From: Mammaliicoccus sp. Marseille-Q6498
Lineage (GTDB): Bacteria > Bacillota > Bacilli > Staphylococcales > Staphylococcaceae
Assembly (NCBI RefSeq): GCF_946151045.1
Contig: NZ_OX267714.1
Coordinates: 558,001 to 622,000, forward strand
Length of the DNA: 64,000 nt
Reading direction: 5' to 3'
The position numbers and the translations under genes were made by a program. Under the pieces are notes generated by a model. That model was not told the DNA's origin and searched no databases. It saw nothing but the letters and a program-made list of their open reading frames with translations. This document shows positions 50,371-62,508 of the stretch, piece after piece; positions within the stretch are counted from its first letter, which is position 1, and each line of letters opens with the position of its first letter.

Positions 50371-50955
50371 TTATTCTTTAGGCTTGTCCTCTTTACTTTC
50401 TTCTGCTTGATTATTTATCTGTTCTTGATTATTTTGTTCTTCTTTATTCAAAATGTCAATATTTTCTTCAGTTACTTTTTGTTGATCAACATCATAATTT
50501 AATAGATAATCCCAATCATCATTTTTCAATAGATCTAATTGTGCTTCTACTAGCATGCGAAAACGTGAACGGAACACTTTTGATTGGCGTTTCATATCTT
50601 CAGTTTGGAAACTAATATGACGTGCTTTTTGTAATGCATCATTAATAATTTGATCTGAACGACCTTCTGCTTCTTTAATGATAGCGTCTGCTTTAAGTAC
50701 AGCAGTATGTTTCGTTTCTTCACCCGTTTTTTGAGCTTGTAAAAGTGCTTCAGAAATTGTGTTTTCTACCGCTTTAAATCGATTAATATTTTCATCTTTG
50801 TCATTAATCAAAGTTTGTAACTGTTCTTTATCAGCTTTTAATTTTTCTATTTCATCACTTAAAGTTTGTAAATATTGACGTACTTCTGATTCATCTAAAC
50901 CTTTATGAACTCTACTGAATTCTTTTTGTTTTATATTTTCTGGGGTAAATGCCAT
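50371..50955 (-). CDS. divIVA: Cell division protein DivIVA
   Basis: Coiled-coil protein that binds curved membrane at the septum. The N-terminal lipid-binding domain begins FTPENIKQKEFSRVHKGLDESEV, with two long coiled-coil regions (about 30-70 and 85-160) and an acidic, Gln/Glu-rich tail. 194 residues. AGGAGG precedes the ATG. Last gene of the division cluster before ileS. Confidence 0.95.
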   Translation of the reverse strand: MAFTPENIKQKEFSRVHKGLDESEVRQYLQTLSDEIEKLKADKEQLQTLINDKDENINRFKAVENTISEALLQAQKTGEETKHTAVLKADAIIKEAEGRSDQIINDALQKARHISFQTEDMKRQSKVFRSRFRMLVEAQLDLLKNDDWDYLLNYDVDQQKVTEENIDILNKEEQNNQEQINNQAEESKEDKPKE

Positions 50956-50973
50956 CAGTTTTCCTCCTCAGCA

Positions 50974-51747
50974 CTATTTAAACAAAGTACGATATTTGAT
51001 TCGTAACTTTCCTTTTTTTGATTGTCCATAATTAGCTATAATCATTGCTCTGCCATAGCCTTTTATAGATAGTAAATCATTCTCTTCGACAATAAAGTCT
51101 ACTGCATTAATTTCTCTATGATTAACTTTAACACGTTTACCGTCTATAAGTTTCTTGCTAATCGTTCGACTTGTATTTGTAACATGTTTGACGATTACAT
51201 CAAGTCTCATAGCACTTACAGTCGTATCATGCGTTAACCAATTCTCATTTGATTGTATCATATTTTCAAAAGGAATAGAACTCAATTTAATTCCTGCACC
51301 TTTAATCTTAGTAAGTTCTAACATAATATATGATTCAAATCTTTTTGTCAAAACAAACTGTATTTTGTCATTGACGATTATATCTCCAAGTTGATTTCTA
51401 TCAATGCCAAGAGACATTATTGTACCAAGTACATTTCTATGTGTTAATGTCACAAATTTTGAAGGATATTGAAGATCCATTAAGACAATTTCAAAATCAT
51501 CTTCACTAGGTTCAAAGTAATCTGGCGCAACAATTGCTCGTTTTCTCTCAGATTGAGTGTTACCTCCAAAATAATGAACTTTTAATTCTTCATATCCTCC
51601 AGCAATAGTGTTTAAAATATATTGCTCTCTAGGATCTAAAAATTCAGTTAATACAGGTTGATAGTTACTTTCAGCGATATCGCATTTATTAATAAATAAA
51701 TCTATAATATCTTTTTCTTCTTTTCTAAAATGTTGATATAAATCCAT
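50974..51747 (-). CDS. ylmH: S4-domain RNA-binding protein YlmH
   Basis: RNA-binding protein of the division cluster. The C-terminal S4 domain (about 183-240, SAMRLDVIVKHVTNTSR...KVNHREI) follows a YlmH-specific N-terminal region. Homologues bind 50S-peptidyl-tRNA in a ribosome rescue pathway related to RqcH (recalled), and rqcH is also in this window. 257 residues. A terminator stands between ylmG and this gene. Confidence 0.93.
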   Translation of the reverse strand: MDLYQHFRKEEKDIIDLFINKCDIAESNYQPVLTEFLDPREQYILNTIAGGYEELKVHYFGGNTQSERKRAIVAPDYFEPSEDDFEIVLMDLQYPSKFVTLTHRNVLGTIMSLGIDRNQLGDIIVNDKIQFVLTKRFESYIMLELTKIKGAGIKLSSIPFENMIQSNENWLTHDTTVSAMRLDVIVKHVTNTSRTISKKLIDGKRVKVNHREINAVDFIVEENDLLSIKGYGRAMIIANYGQSKKGKLRIKYRTLFK

Positions 51748-51770
51748 TTCACACCTCTAATTAGATAAAA

Positions 51771-51800
51771 AATAGGATGGACAAATTGTCTCACCCTATT
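51771..51800 (-). terminator. Hairpin between ylmG and ylmH
   Basis: AATAGG (51771-51776) pairs with CCTATT (51795-51800), with further pairs inside; on the minus strand TTTTTTATC follows. It would reduce read-through from sepF-ylmG into ylmH-divIVA. Confidence 0.6.
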
Positions 51801-51823
51801 GCTATATCTCATTCATTGTTTAA

Positions 51824-52120
51824 TTATAGGATTGGCATTACTGGAACAAACATGTTGAAAATGTTAATTAACCCGACATAGAACAAACTCAAAGTTATAA
51901 ATGCCACTATGGAAGATATGTCTAACATACCTAGTGGTGGGATTATTTTTCTGAACGGTTCTAAGAAAGGTTCATATATTTTTCCTAAAAATTGACCAAA
52001 TCCACCTTCTCTTACGCCTGGAAGCCAAGATGTAAGGAAATAAACAATCATACCATATTGATAAATTTTCACTACGAATAATATAAATGCTAAAATTGTA
52101 CTTAATAATCCACTATCCAT
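51824..52120 (-). CDS. ylmG: YggT family membrane protein (YlmG)
   Basis: 98-residue protein with two transmembrane helices (about 5-30 and 66-90) and the YggT loop YEPFLEPFRKIIPPLG. Homologues take part in division or chloroplast nucleoid distribution; no biochemical activity is established. It lies 12 bases after sepF. Confidence 0.92.
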   Translation of the reverse strand: MDSGLLSTILAFILFVVKIYQYGMIVYFLTSWLPGVREGGFGQFLGKIYEPFLEPFRKIIPPLGMLDISSIVAFITLSLFYVGLINIFNMFVPVMPIL

Positions 52121-52132
52121 ATATTATTTCCT

Positions 52133-52723
52133 CTATTCTTGATAAGGTTCTGCTTGTTCTAATTGTTCTGTAATTGATCCAGCAACTTCTACATTATCAG
52201 GTGTACATAAGAATATATCTGTTCCAACTCTTCTAATGTCTCCACCAATTGCATACACCGTTCCACTCAAGAAATCAATAATTCTTTTAGCAGAAACTTT
52301 ATCTATACGTTGTAAATTCACTAATGTAGTTCTTCTGTTTTTTAGTTCATCCGCTATATCTTGTGTATCAGAAAACACCCTTGGTTCAAACAAGCACATT
52401 TTTGAACTTTGCGCAAAATCCATATTACCACTCATGCTAACAACATTTGTTTGAGATGAATTTGTACGTTTTTCAGACATGGCCTCTTTCCTTTCAGGTT
52501 TTTTAAAATCACGTGATCGTTGTGATTGATAACGAGTCGTATTAGATTTTTGTGTAGGAACACTTTTAATTGATTGATTATTCGTCCCTTGATCTTGATT
52601 TCTTTGTTCTTGAGGTCTTTGCTCTTGTTGTGGCGTTCTTCTTTGTTCTTGTGTAGGTTCTTCATACACTTCTTCTTCTTCATCTACAACAAAGAATCCT
52701 TTAAATACATCTTTAATTGCCAT
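52133..52723 (-). CDS. sepF: Cell division protein SepF
   Basis: FtsZ-bundling membrane anchor for the Z ring. N-terminal amphipathic membrane-targeting helix ([11 protein letters not shown]), a long Gln/Arg/Asn-rich linker (20-100) and the C-terminal SepF fold (about 108-190, [17 protein letters not shown]-type region). 196 residues. Positioned between ylmE and ylmG as in other Firmicutes. Confidence 0.95.
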   Translation of the reverse strand: MAIKDVFKGFFVVDEEEEVYEEPTQEQRRTPQQEQRPQEQRNQDQGTNNQSIKSVPTQKSNTTRYQSQRSRDFKKPERKEAMSEKRTNSSQTNVVSMSGNMDFAQSSKMCLFEPRVFSDTQDIADELKNRRTTLVNLQRIDKVSAKRIIDFLSGTVYAIGGDIRRVGTDIFLCTPDNVEVAGSITEQLEQAEPYQE

Positions 52724-52735
52724 TATTTACACTCC

Positions 52736-53407
52736 CTATTCACCAACTAATTTTGTACCAATACGAACATAAGAAGCACCCTCTAAAATTGCTTCATTAA
52801 AATCGTTACTCATACCCATAGATAATTCTGTACATGGGGCATAAGGTAAATCCAATGATTGTACTTTATCTTTTATTGTTCTTAGTTGATTGAAATATTG
52901 TCTTAGTTCTGTTTTATTTTCAGTTAATGGTGCCATTGTCATCAATCCAACGACTTCAATATGTTTAAATGCATCAAGCTCTTTTATAAATGGAATAACC
53001 TCTTCAGGTGCAATACCATGTTTTGTTTCTTCACCGGATACATTAACTTGCACAAAGCATTTAATCACATGATTAGCACGTTTATCAATTTCTTTAGCTA
53101 ATTTCAACCTATCTAACGCGTGTAAGTAGTCTATTTCATTGATGATTTCTTTTACTTTTCTTGTCTGTATAGAACCAATGAAATGGATAATCGCGTCGTC
53201 TGGCAAATGTTTCTTTTTTTCTAAAAAGCCTTCAATTCTATTTTCACCAAAATTTCTTAATCCAGCTTGATAAGCTTCTATAGCTCGGTCTATTGTAACA
53301 TATTTTGTCACAACAATCACTTGAGGTGATGTGTCAAAATCGGATTCTTTAACACTATTACTAATTTGTGACTCAATCTCTTTTAAGTTTTCTTTCACTG
53401 ATTTCAA
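52736..53407 (-). CDS. ylmE: Pyridoxal phosphate homeostasis protein (YggS/YlmE family)
   Basis: PLP-binding TIM-barrel protein (PROSC family) that buffers free PLP. The PLP lysine is in VIVVTKYV near residue 36; FGENRIEG, HFIGSIQTRK, LSMGMSNDF and VRIGTKLVG are family motifs. 223 residues. Located between pgeF and sepF. Confidence 0.94.
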   Translation of the reverse strand: MKSVKENLKEIESQISNSVKESDFDTSPQVIVVTKYVTIDRAIEAYQAGLRNFGENRIEGFLEKKKHLPDDAIIHFIGSIQTRKVKEIINEIDYLHALDRLKLAKEIDKRANHVIKCFVQVNVSGEETKHGIAPEEVIPFIKELDAFKHIEVVGLMTMAPLTENKTELRQYFNQLRTIKDKVQSLDLPYAPCTELSMGMSNDFNEAILEGASYVRIGTKLVGE

Positions 53408-53415
53408 AGTTATTC

Positions 53416-54207
53416 CTACTTTCTACCTATAAATGCAAGCATTCTACCCGTATCGCCTTTTTCTTCTCTATATGAAAAGAATAAATCAGTTTCACTAGCA
53501 GTACAGTGATTAGATTTGATAATATGATCCGGTTCAATTCCATAATGTATTGCTAATAATTCATTAGCAGTCTTTAAATCAATTCCATAACAATCGTTAC
53601 CTCTTTGTTCAATGTACAATTCAGAATTGATTGGTAAAGTTTTGAATTTTTTATACATATCTTCATTTATTTCATAACTATTAGAAGTTGATGGGCCAAT
53701 AACGATACGAAGATTATTGAGTGAGCCCTTATATTTTTGAATCATTTCTCTTATAATTTGGGAATGTGTTCCTCTCCAACCAGCATGACATAAACCGACA
53801 TATTTGCCTTTTATGTCATATAAATAAATTGGAACACAATCAGCAAAACACATCGTTAACAATACATTGGAATCATAAGTAAATAAACCATCGATACCAT
53901 GTAAGGCATCAGTAAGTTCTGAAATATTTGTTCCTTTATCTTCAGTAAAAACTTCTTTAACTTTATTTTCATGTGTTTGAATTGGAAATACCCAAGTATC
54001 ACAACTAAAATTAATTTCATCAGCTAAAATTTCTTGATGCTTCGTAATGTTTTCTTGTTTATCATCAATGTAACGTGCCATATTAAAAGCATCTTTAGGG
54101 TATGAACTGAATCCATTAGATCGAGTTGTAATGCCTATCGTTAAATCAGTTCTATCTTCTACCTCATAAGTTAAATGATGTTCTCGCTGACTAAATATCT
54201 CTTTCAT
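53416..54207 (-). CDS. pgeF: Polyphenol oxidase/laccase-domain purine nucleoside phosphorylase (PgeF, YlmD)
   Basis: Cu-oxidase_4 family enzyme. Metal-binding residues are in TMCFADCVPIYLYD and GLCHAGWRGT. Homologues act on purine nucleosides or peptidoglycan-like substrates in vitro; the role here is not certain. ATG 54207 is chosen because TTAGGAGAGATGGA precedes it. A longer frame to 54234 would begin inside the ftsZ terminator. 263 residues. Confidence 0.93.
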   Translation of the reverse strand: MKEIFSQREHHLTYEVEDRTDLTIGITTRSNGFSSYPKDAFNMARYIDDKQENITKHQEILADEINFSCDTWVFPIQTHENKVKEVFTEDKGTNISELTDALHGIDGLFTYDSNVLLTMCFADCVPIYLYDIKGKYVGLCHAGWRGTHSQIIREMIQKYKGSLNNLRIVIGPSTSNSYEINEDMYKKFKTLPINSELYIEQRGNDCYGIDLKTANELLAIHYGIEPDHIIKSNHCTASETDLFFSYREEKGDTGRMLAFIGRK

Positions 54208-54225
54208 TCCATCTCTCCTAATAAA

Positions 54226-54257
54226 AAAAGTCATCAGGTAATAACCTGATGACTTTT
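54226..54257 (-). terminator. Rho-independent terminator after ftsZ
   Basis: Perfect 14-bp stem AAAAGTCATCAGGT (54226-54239) with ACCTGATGACTTTT (54244-54257), four-base loop, T7 on the minus strand. Genes from pgeF onward need read-through or another promoter. Confidence 0.9.
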
Positions 54258-54266
54258 TAATTTCAT

Positions 54267-55421
54267 TTATCGTCTAGAGCGTCTAGAACGTCTATCTTCT
54301 CTATTTCGAATGAAACTTGGAATATCACTATCATCAGTTGATTCATTTGTAGATTTAGTTTCAAATGAAGCATTTCTACCTAGTGATTCACCTTCGTCTC
54401 TTTTAGAAGGTTCTTCTGTAGTTCCACCAAATGCTCCGCCACTTTGTGGTTTGCGAGCATTAGAAGGTTTGTCATTAAATCCTGTAGCGATTACTGTAAC
54501 GACTAATTCGTCTTGTAATTCAGGGTTAATAACTGTACCAAATATCATGTTAACATCTTCGTCCGCTGCATCTTGAACAATGTCAGCTGCTTCTTGAGCT
54601 TCAAATAGAGATAATGATTCTCCACCTGTGATGTTCATAAGAACACCTTGAGCTCCAACGATTGAAGTTTCTAATAATGGTGATGAAATTGCTTTTTTAG
54701 CTGCTTCAATAGCTCTATTTTCGCCTGAAGAAACACCAATACCCATTAATGCAGAACCTTGGTTAGACATAATTGTCTTAACGTCAGCAAAGTCTAAGTT
54801 TACTTCACCAGAAACTGCGATTAAATCTGAGATACCTTGTACACCTTGACGTAATACATTATCTGCTTCTTTAAATGCTTCCATCATAGGTGTTGATTTA
54901 TCAACGATATCTAATAAGCGATCATTAGGGATAACGATTAATGTATCAACAGCTGCTTTCATTGATTCTACACCTGCAGCAGCTTGTGTTTGACGTTTAC
55001 GACCTTCAAAGCTGAATGGACGAGTAACAACACCAACTGTTAAAGCACCCATTTCTTTAGCAATTTTAGCAACAACTGGCGCAGCCCCTGTACCAGTTCC
55101 GCCACCCATTCCAGCAGTTACGAATACCATATCCGCACCTTGGATTGCATCTTCTATTTGTTCACGAGATTCTTCAGCAGCTTTTTTACCTATTTCAGGA
55201 TTAGCACCTGCACCTAAACCACGTGTTAATTTTTCACCGATTTGAATTTTAGATGAAGCTTTTGATAAATTCAAAGCTTGACCATCTGTGTTAATTGAAA
55301 TAAATTCAACATTATTCATACCGTGATCTATCATACGGTTAACAGCGTTGTTACCGCCACCACCAACACCAATTACTTTTAAAGTAGCTAAATGATTAAA
55401 CCCTTGCTCAAATTCTAACAT
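54267..55421 (-). CDS. ftsZ: Cell division protein FtsZ
   Basis: Tubulin-like GTPase forming the division ring. GTP-binding [14 protein letters not shown], tubulin signature [10 protein letters not shown] and [11 protein letters not shown] (T7 loop). A variable linker leads to the conserved C-terminal peptide [13 protein letters not shown], which binds FtsA and SepF. 384 residues. ATG follows AGGAGGATAATAA; 28 bases after ftsA. Confidence 0.98.
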   Translation of the reverse strand: MLEFEQGFNHLATLKVIGVGGGGNNAVNRMIDHGMNNVEFISINTDGQALNLSKASSKIQIGEKLTRGLGAGANPEIGKKAAEESREQIEDAIQGADMVFVTAGMGGGTGTGAAPVVAKIAKEMGALTVGVVTRPFSFEGRKRQTQAAAGVESMKAAVDTLIVIPNDRLLDIVDKSTPMMEAFKEADNVLRQGVQGISDLIAVSGEVNLDFADVKTIMSNQGSALMGIGVSSGENRAIEAAKKAISSPLLETSIVGAQGVLMNITGGESLSLFEAQEAADIVQDAADEDVNMIFGTVINPELQDELVVTVIATGFNDKPSNARKPQSGGAFGGTTEEPSKRDEGESLGRNASFETKSTNESTDDSDIPSFIRNREDRRSRRSRR

Positions 55422-55449
55422 TTATTATCCTCCTAATCTTTATGACCCA

Positions 55450-56844
<1,395 letters not shown>

Positions 56845-56882
56845 CTAACACATGATAATCAAATTTACACTATTACTAGTTT

Positions 56883-56911
56883 ACATGATTGATGATTTAA
56901 TGTGAACTAAT
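56883..56911 (-). promoter_or_regulatory. Possible promoter for ftsA-ftsZ
   Basis: In the divIB-ftsA gap the minus strand contains TTCACA, 17 bases, then TAAACT preceded by ATG. It would allow ftsAZ to be expressed apart from the mraZ operon. Weak match; positions are approximate to a base or two. Confidence 0.35.
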
Positions 56912-56941
56912 AACAGGTTTATTTATTGATTTTTTTGCTTG

Positions 56942-57892
56942 TTATGTTGATTTCTCAGTTGATTTAGGTTTTTCCTCTGATTTATCAAGTTCTTTAGATA
57001 AATCTTGCAATGCTTGATCTAATTTTTTTTGTTCTGATTTAGCATCTGCGTTTTGTTTTGATTCTTTCTGTGATCTTTCAGATTGTTGCTCTTTCGTCTC
57101 ATATGGTAAGAAAGTTGCACCAACTTGTAAATCTAAAAATCCAGGTGTTTTTAGTTGTCCAGAATTATCTCTTTCCAATTTATCCGATATACTTGGGTAA
57201 TAATTAATTTTTTTTGCAAAAGTTTGTATATCTCCTACAACTTCGACATTATCTGTCATAAACAATTGTATCCTATTTTGATTATTTTCACCTGGTTTAT
57301 AATTTATTTCAGACATCATACTTCTAACTTTCGGTTTAACTTTTTTCAGTTCAGGTAAAATTTTATTTAATTTTTTTGAACTAAAATCATTTAAAATGGG
57401 TACATCAACTGGTAATTCAGTTGATAAATTTTTTATTGTTGAACCATTTTCTAATAAAGGTTGATACCCCTTTTTCTTTTTGATTAAACCAACAGTCTCG
57501 TATTCATTAACGCTCACGGTTAAATCGTTTGGAAAGTGACGTTTTATTTCTACACTTTTAATACCTTCAATTTTTTCGATTTTAGATTTCATATCACTCA
57601 TTGGTAAATTATATAGTCTAGAATCTGAATTTATATTTAAAGCTTTATTTATGTCTGTCTTAGATACAATTTTTTCACCTTTAATATCGACTTTGTCAAC
57701 TTTGCTAATATCTGTAAACATATACAATACAATTAATAGAACAAGAAGTATAACACCTATGAATACGCCTAATTGAATTTGACGTCTACGTTTTCTTTTT
57801 ATTTTCATAGTTTTCAAACGTTCGTCTTCAGTAGTCGTATCAAATTGCAATATATCCTCATTTTTTTCAGAACTTTTATTCACAGATGTCAC
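56942..57892 (-). CDS. divIB: Cell division protein DivIB/FtsQ
   Basis: Bitopic divisome protein that forms a complex with FtsL and DivIC. A basic cytoplasmic N-terminus (KIKRKRRRQ), one transmembrane helix (about 40-60), a POTRA domain starting VDKVDIKGEKIVSKTDI, a beta domain and a charged Lys/Glu-rich tail. 316 residues, shorter than the S. aureus protein, which has a longer cytoplasmic part (recalled). 17 bases after murD. Confidence 0.94.
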   Translation of the reverse strand: MTSVNKSSEKNEDILQFDTTTEDERLKTMKIKRKRRRQIQLGVFIGVILLVLLIVLYMFTDISKVDKVDIKGEKIVSKTDINKALNINSDSRLYNLPMSDMKSKIEKIEGIKSVEIKRHFPNDLTVSVNEYETVGLIKKKKGYQPLLENGSTIKNLSTELPVDVPILNDFSSKKLNKILPELKKVKPKVRSMMSEINYKPGENNQNRIQLFMTDNVEVVGDIQTFAKKINYYPSISDKLERDNSGQLKTPGFLDLQVGATFLPYETKEQQSERSQKESKQNADAKSEQKKLDQALQDLSKELDKSEEKPKSTEKST

Positions 57893-57909
57893 TCCTTTTT
57901 ATACAATTT

Positions 57910-59259
57910 CTAAAATGTAGGTAAATGTTTTTGGAAACTTTCAATGAATTCATTCCCTCTTGCTTCGAAAGTATCATATTGATCCCAACTTGCGCACGCT
58001 GGTGATAATAATACAACATCATTTGATTGAATATAATCTTGTATGATATCTACAGCGTCTTTTACGTCTTTAGCTTGAATAACTTCCTTACCTTGACTAG
58101 CACCTAGCGTTTTAAGTTTATCTTTCGTTTCACCAAACGTAACCATTAAACGTACTTTTTCCATATAAGGTATTAAGTCATCAAAGTCATTACCTCTATC
58201 TAATCCCCCGCATAACCAAATAATTGGAGCATTAAATGAACTTAATGCAAATCTTGTTGCTAAAGTATTAGTCGCTTTAGAATCATTATAATATTTATTT
58301 CCTTTATTATTACCAACATATTGCAATCTATGTTTAATGCCTGAGAATGACGTTAATGTAAGTATGATTGATTTCAAATCTACTCCAGATATTATTGATA
58401 CCAATACGGCGCCTAACACATTCTCTAAATTATGTTTACCAGGTAGAACAATGTCATTGATATGAATAATTCGTACACCGTTATATACAACATACTCATC
58501 TTTAATATATATGCCTTCTACTTCTTGTTGAGTAGAAAAATATAATATTTTAGATTTAATTTCATCTGTATTGATTAAGTGACGTTGCTCATAATTAAAG
58601 ATTAAATAATCTTCTTCTGTTTGATTTCTAAATATGTTCTTTTTAGCATTTTGATATTCATCTAATGTTCCGTGATAATCTAAATGAGCCGAGTATATAT
58701 TCGTTACAATTGCGATATGTGGCTTATATTTAATCGTTCCTAAAAGTTGAAATGACGATAGTTCCGTTATTAAGTAATCATCTTTTGTTACGTCTTGAGC
58801 AACTTTTGATGCAACAACGCCGATATTACCTGAAACTTGTCCATTAACTTTACTGTTACTAAACATATCACCAATTAACGATGTCACGGTAGTCTTACCA
58901 TTTGTACCCGTTATACCTATTATTGGCGCTTCTGAAATATAATAACTCAACTCAATTTCAGTTATGATTTCCAGTCCTTTATTTTCTGCTTCTTGAAGAA
59001 GTGGAATACTATAAGGTATACCAGGATTTTTAACAATAATAGGATTGCTGTTTAACAGACTTAAAGGATGTTCCCCACTAATTACTGTTATACCTTGATT
59101 CATAAGTTCAACAGCATGAGGATCATTACTTAAATCTTTACCATCATTTACTGTGACATTCGCGCCAAGTTTCTGACATAGTTTCGCACTTTCATATCCA
59201 CTTTTTGCTAAACCTAAAATAAGTACATCTCTATCTTTCAGCGCTTCATAATTTTTCAT
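57910..59259 (-). CDS. murD: UDP-N-acetylmuramoylalanine--D-glutamate ligase
   Basis: Adds D-Glu to UDP-MurNAc-L-Ala. ATP-binding [16 protein letters not shown] near residues 113-128, [11 protein letters not shown], and YNDSKATN with the ligase residues. 449 residues, as in S. aureus. It starts one base after the mraY stop. Confidence 0.98.
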   Translation of the reverse strand: MKNYEALKDRDVLILGLAKSGYESAKLCQKLGANVTVNDGKDLSNDPHAVELMNQGITVISGEHPLSLLNSNPIIVKNPGIPYSIPLLQEAENKGLEIITEIELSYYISEAPIIGITGTNGKTTVTSLIGDMFSNSKVNGQVSGNIGVVASKVAQDVTKDDYLITELSSFQLLGTIKYKPHIAIVTNIYSAHLDYHGTLDEYQNAKKNIFRNQTEEDYLIFNYEQRHLINTDEIKSKILYFSTQQEVEGIYIKDEYVVYNGVRIIHINDIVLPGKHNLENVLGAVLVSIISGVDLKSIILTLTSFSGIKHRLQYVGNNKGNKYYNDSKATNTLATRFALSSFNAPIIWLCGGLDRGNDFDDLIPYMEKVRLMVTFGETKDKLKTLGASQGKEVIQAKDVKDAVDIIQDYIQSNDVVLLSPACASWDQYDTFEARGNEFIESFQKHLPTF

Positions 59260-59260
59260 A

Positions 59261-60226
59261 TCACATTACTCCAATCCAAAGCCCTATTGCTCCTGTAATA
59301 ATTCCAGTAAGCCAGAACACTAAAACTATTTTCCATTCACTCCAACCTACTAATTCGAAATGATGATGTAATGGACTCATTTTAAATATTCTTTTACCTG
59401 TCAGTTTATATGAAGTTACTTGTAACATTACTGATAATGTTTCAATAACAAAAACTAAACCAATAAATAATAAAGTAATTTCTTGATTTAACATAATTGA
59501 TACTGTTGCGAAAATACCACCTAAAGCTAAGCTCCCAGTATCACCCATAAATACTTTAGCAGGATATTTATTAAAGATTAAGAATCCAAATAAACTTGCT
59601 AACATGATTAAACAGAAAATACCGATTTCCGGTTTATCTAAAATAAATGATAATGTTGCATAAAATGCAAAAGCGATGATAGATAATCCAGTAGATAAAC
59701 CATCTAATCCATCAGTTAAGTTAACAGCATTACTAAATCCAACTTGCCAAAATACAATAAAGACAATATAAAGTACTGACAATGGAAGAGACCAATCTGT
59801 GAACGGAATGTTGATAGCCGTTTCAAAATCATAGTTTGGCAAGAGTAGGCTAACGATATAAAATACTACCGCTATTCCTATCTGTGCAAAGAACTTTTGT
59901 TTAGAAGTTAGTCCTTGGTTATTTTTTTTAACGACAATAATGTAGTCATCAATAAAACCAATTAATCCAAACCCAATTGTTACAAATAACAATAGTATGA
60001 GTGGACCTACTTGATCTACATAAAATAGTGCAATGATGGTAACAATAATTGTTGAAAGTAAAAATGTTAATCCACCCATTGTTGGTGTTCCTGTTTTTTT
60101 CATATGACTCTTAGGTCCTTCTTCACGGATACTTTGGCCAAATTTCAATTTTTTAAGTGTCGGAATTAAAACCGGCACAAGTATTAAAGTCAATAAAAAC
60201 GCAATGACAGGTAGCGTAAAATTCAT
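59261..60226 (-). CDS. mraY: Phospho-N-acetylmuramoyl-pentapeptide-transferase
   Basis: Makes lipid I from UDP-MurNAc-pentapeptide and undecaprenyl phosphate. About ten transmembrane helices, the aspartate motifs [13 protein letters not shown] and [25 protein letters not shown] and the cytoplasmic [10 protein letters not shown] loop. 321 residues. Lies between pbp1 and murD. Confidence 0.98.
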   Translation of the reverse strand: MNFTLPVIAFLLTLILVPVLIPTLKKLKFGQSIREEGPKSHMKKTGTPTMGGLTFLLSTIIVTIIALFYVDQVGPLILLLFVTIGFGLIGFIDDYIIVVKKNNQGLTSKQKFFAQIGIAVVFYIVSLLLPNYDFETAINIPFTDWSLPLSVLYIVFIVFWQVGFSNAVNLTDGLDGLSTGLSIIAFAFYATLSFILDKPEIGIFCLIMLASLFGFLIFNKYPAKVFMGDTGSLALGGIFATVSIMLNQEITLLFIGLVFVIETLSVMLQVTSYKLTGKRIFKMSPLHHHFELVGWSEWKIVLVFWLTGIITGAIGLWIGVM

Positions 60227-60276
60227 AACTGTTCACCTTTTCTTTTGTTTATTTGTCAGGAAACTAATGATTCAAT

Positions 60277-62508
60277 CTAATCACTAGATTTCTCGTCTTT
60301 ACTTTTATCTTTATTTGAACTATCTTTCGATACGCTTTCTGGTACTTGTCCAATAGAATCATCTCCGTTAGGGTGATTGTTTGACAGTGTGAATTTCACT
60401 TTTGTACCAGCTTTAATATTTTGGTTTTCTGCGACTGATTGTTCTGTTACATAACCTGAACCTTCAGTATCAATGTCAATACCTGTTGCTTCTTGTAATT
60501 TGAGTAAATCACGTTTCGTCCAATTTTCTGTACTAGGCATTGTTAAATCACCGTCAGTCACAAGTAAGACTTTCTCTTTATCTTGGACATTTTTACCTTC
60601 TAACGGCAATTGTTTTGTAACTTTACTACCTTTACCTATAACAATAGGTTCTAATTTTTTACCTTTTATTGTATCGGTAGCTTTTTTAATTTCTGAATTT
60701 ACGACATCTGGAACTTTAGAAGCACTACTTTCTTTTTTACCTTCCGTTTCTCCAATGTCTAAATATTTCAATGTGTTTTCCATAATTGGATTAAAGGCTC
60801 TAGAAACACCATATTCATAAGCTTCTAAATCTCTTTTTTGCGCTAATGACATACCTGCATATACAACCACTTTAGGGTTTTTAGCTGGTGCATAGCCCAT
60901 GAAACTTACAAAGTAAGGGTTCGCCCCTTTAACATATCCGCCATTTTTCGTATCTGGAACTTGTGCTGTACCAGTTTTACCGGCTATATGATATCCATCT
61001 ATTTTATAGTTCGTTGCGTGACTTTCTTTACTGTTTACAACTTTATCCAACTCATCCATTGTTTTTTGAGCTGTATTTTTAGAAATAGGATTTCCAACTA
61101 CTTTTTTCTTACCTTTTTGGATTGTTTCATTTGTTTCACGGTTTTGTATAGATTTTACATAAAAAGGTTCTAACATGTTCCCTTGATTAAGTACTGCAGT
61201 TTCAGCTTGTAACATTTGAATAGGTGTTACTGTTGTTGATTGTCCGAATGCAGATGTTTTTCTTTGTAGTTCATTATCAAAGGCTATGTTACCTGGCGCT
61301 TCACTATCGAATAATCCACCAGTCTTCTTACCAAATCCGAACTTTTCATAATAAGCTTTAGCTTTATCTTCTCCAACTAAATCTTGAAGTTTCATCATAA
61401 GCGTATTTGCAGAATATGTGAATCCAGTTGTCATAGGTATATTACCCCAACCATCATCGTTCCAGTCATATATTTTAAATCCGTCTATATCTCTATGACC
61501 AGATTTGAATTTCTTATTCGGATCAAATTTGCCCTCTTCTATTGCGGCAGCTAGTCCATATGTTTTAAAAGTAGACCCTGGTTCATAAGTATTTTGGTAT
61601 AAATCATTCGCCCATTTTTTCCCGAAGTCTTTTTTAGTATCAGGATTAAATGTTGGACGTTGACTGTATCCTAATATTTCACCTGTTTGAGCGTCCATCA
61701 CAACAGCAAATATATCTTTAGGTTCGTAACGATCGACCATCTTATCAAGTGTATTTTCAACAAATACTTGTATGTTTGAATCCAATGTTAAATGCACATC
61801 GTCACCATTTTTAGCTTTGATATTATCTTCACTATTTGGCACAAGCATTCCCCAAATATCTTGTTTGTATGAATTCTTACCTTTTTTACCACTTAAATAA
61901 CTATCAAAAATCTTTTCTGCACCAGCAACACCTTTTAATTGGTTCGTTTTTTGATCTTTATCTGCTAATCCAATTAAATGTGATGCAAAGTTTCCATTAG
62001 GATAAAATCGTTTCTTTTCAGTTTCAAACGTTAATCCAGGTAACTTAAGTTTTTCTATTTCTTTCTTTTGCTTATAAGTTAAATCTTTACCCTTTTGACC
62101 AAATTCAACTTGAAATGCATTTTTAGTTTTTAATCTACTAAGGATATCTTTTTCGTCTATATTTATAATTTTTGATAATGCTTTAGCTGTTTTCTCTTTA
62201 TCTTTAACGTGTCTTGGCTTGTCACTATTTTTACTCATATTTTTATCTAAAATAGCAACTAACTTATAACTATCTGTATCTTCAGCTAAAACTTTCCCGT
62301 TTCTATCGTAAATTTTCCCTCTTTCTGGTTGAGCAATTGTCTGTCTTAAATACTTTTCACTTGCTCTATATGTTAAATCTTCACCAGCTGCATGACCACT
62401 TATCATCAGATAAGAATATCTTACGGCCAATATAAAAAAGAGCAGTCCGAAAAAACTTACTAAGAGGACTGCTCCTATTTTATTTTTCTTTATTTTAATT
62501 TTTGGCAT
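60277..62508 (-). CDS. pbpA: Penicillin-binding protein 1 (class B transpeptidase with PASTA)
   Basis: Septal transpeptidase working with FtsW. Transmembrane helix (about 12-33), N-terminal pedestal domain, and a transpeptidase domain with SxxK (Ser312-Thr-Phe-Lys315), SAN near 368 and KTGTAQ near 513. Two C-terminal PASTA domains (from about 600) are followed by a Lys/Ser/Asp-rich tail. About 743 residues, as S. aureus PBP1. ATG 62508 is favoured over GTG 62511 by the AAAGGTAG spacing. Overlaps ftsL by 14 bases. Confidence 0.97.
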   Translation of the reverse strand: MPKIKIKKNKIGAVLLVSFFGLLFFILAVRYSYLMISGHAAGEDLTYRASEKYLRQTIAQPERGKIYDRNGKVLAEDTDSYKLVAILDKNMSKNSDKPRHVKDKEKTAKALSKIINIDEKDILSRLKTKNAFQVEFGQKGKDLTYKQKKEIEKLKLPGLTFETEKKRFYPNGNFASHLIGLADKDQKTNQLKGVAGAEKIFDSYLSGKKGKNSYKQDIWGMLVPNSEDNIKAKNGDDVHLTLDSNIQVFVENTLDKMVDRYEPKDIFAVVMDAQTGEILGYSQRPTFNPDTKKDFGKKWANDLYQNTYEPGSTFKTYGLAAAIEEGKFDPNKKFKSGHRDIDGFKIYDWNDDGWGNIPMTTGFTYSANTLMMKLQDLVGEDKAKAYYEKFGFGKKTGGLFDSEAPGNIAFDNELQRKTSAFGQSTTVTPIQMLQAETAVLNQGNMLEPFYVKSIQNRETNETIQKGKKKVVGNPISKNTAQKTMDELDKVVNSKESHATNYKIDGYHIAGKTGTAQVPDTKNGGYVKGANPYFVSFMGYAPAKNPKVVVYAGMSLAQKRDLEAYEYGVSRAFNPIMENTLKYLDIGETEGKKESSASKVPDVVNSEIKKATDTIKGKKLEPIVIGKGSKVTKQLPLEGKNVQDKEKVLLVTDGDLTMPSTENWTKRDLLKLQEATGIDIDTEGSGYVTEQSVAENQNIKAGTKVKFTLSNNHPNGDDSIGQVPESVSKDSSNKDKSKDEKSSD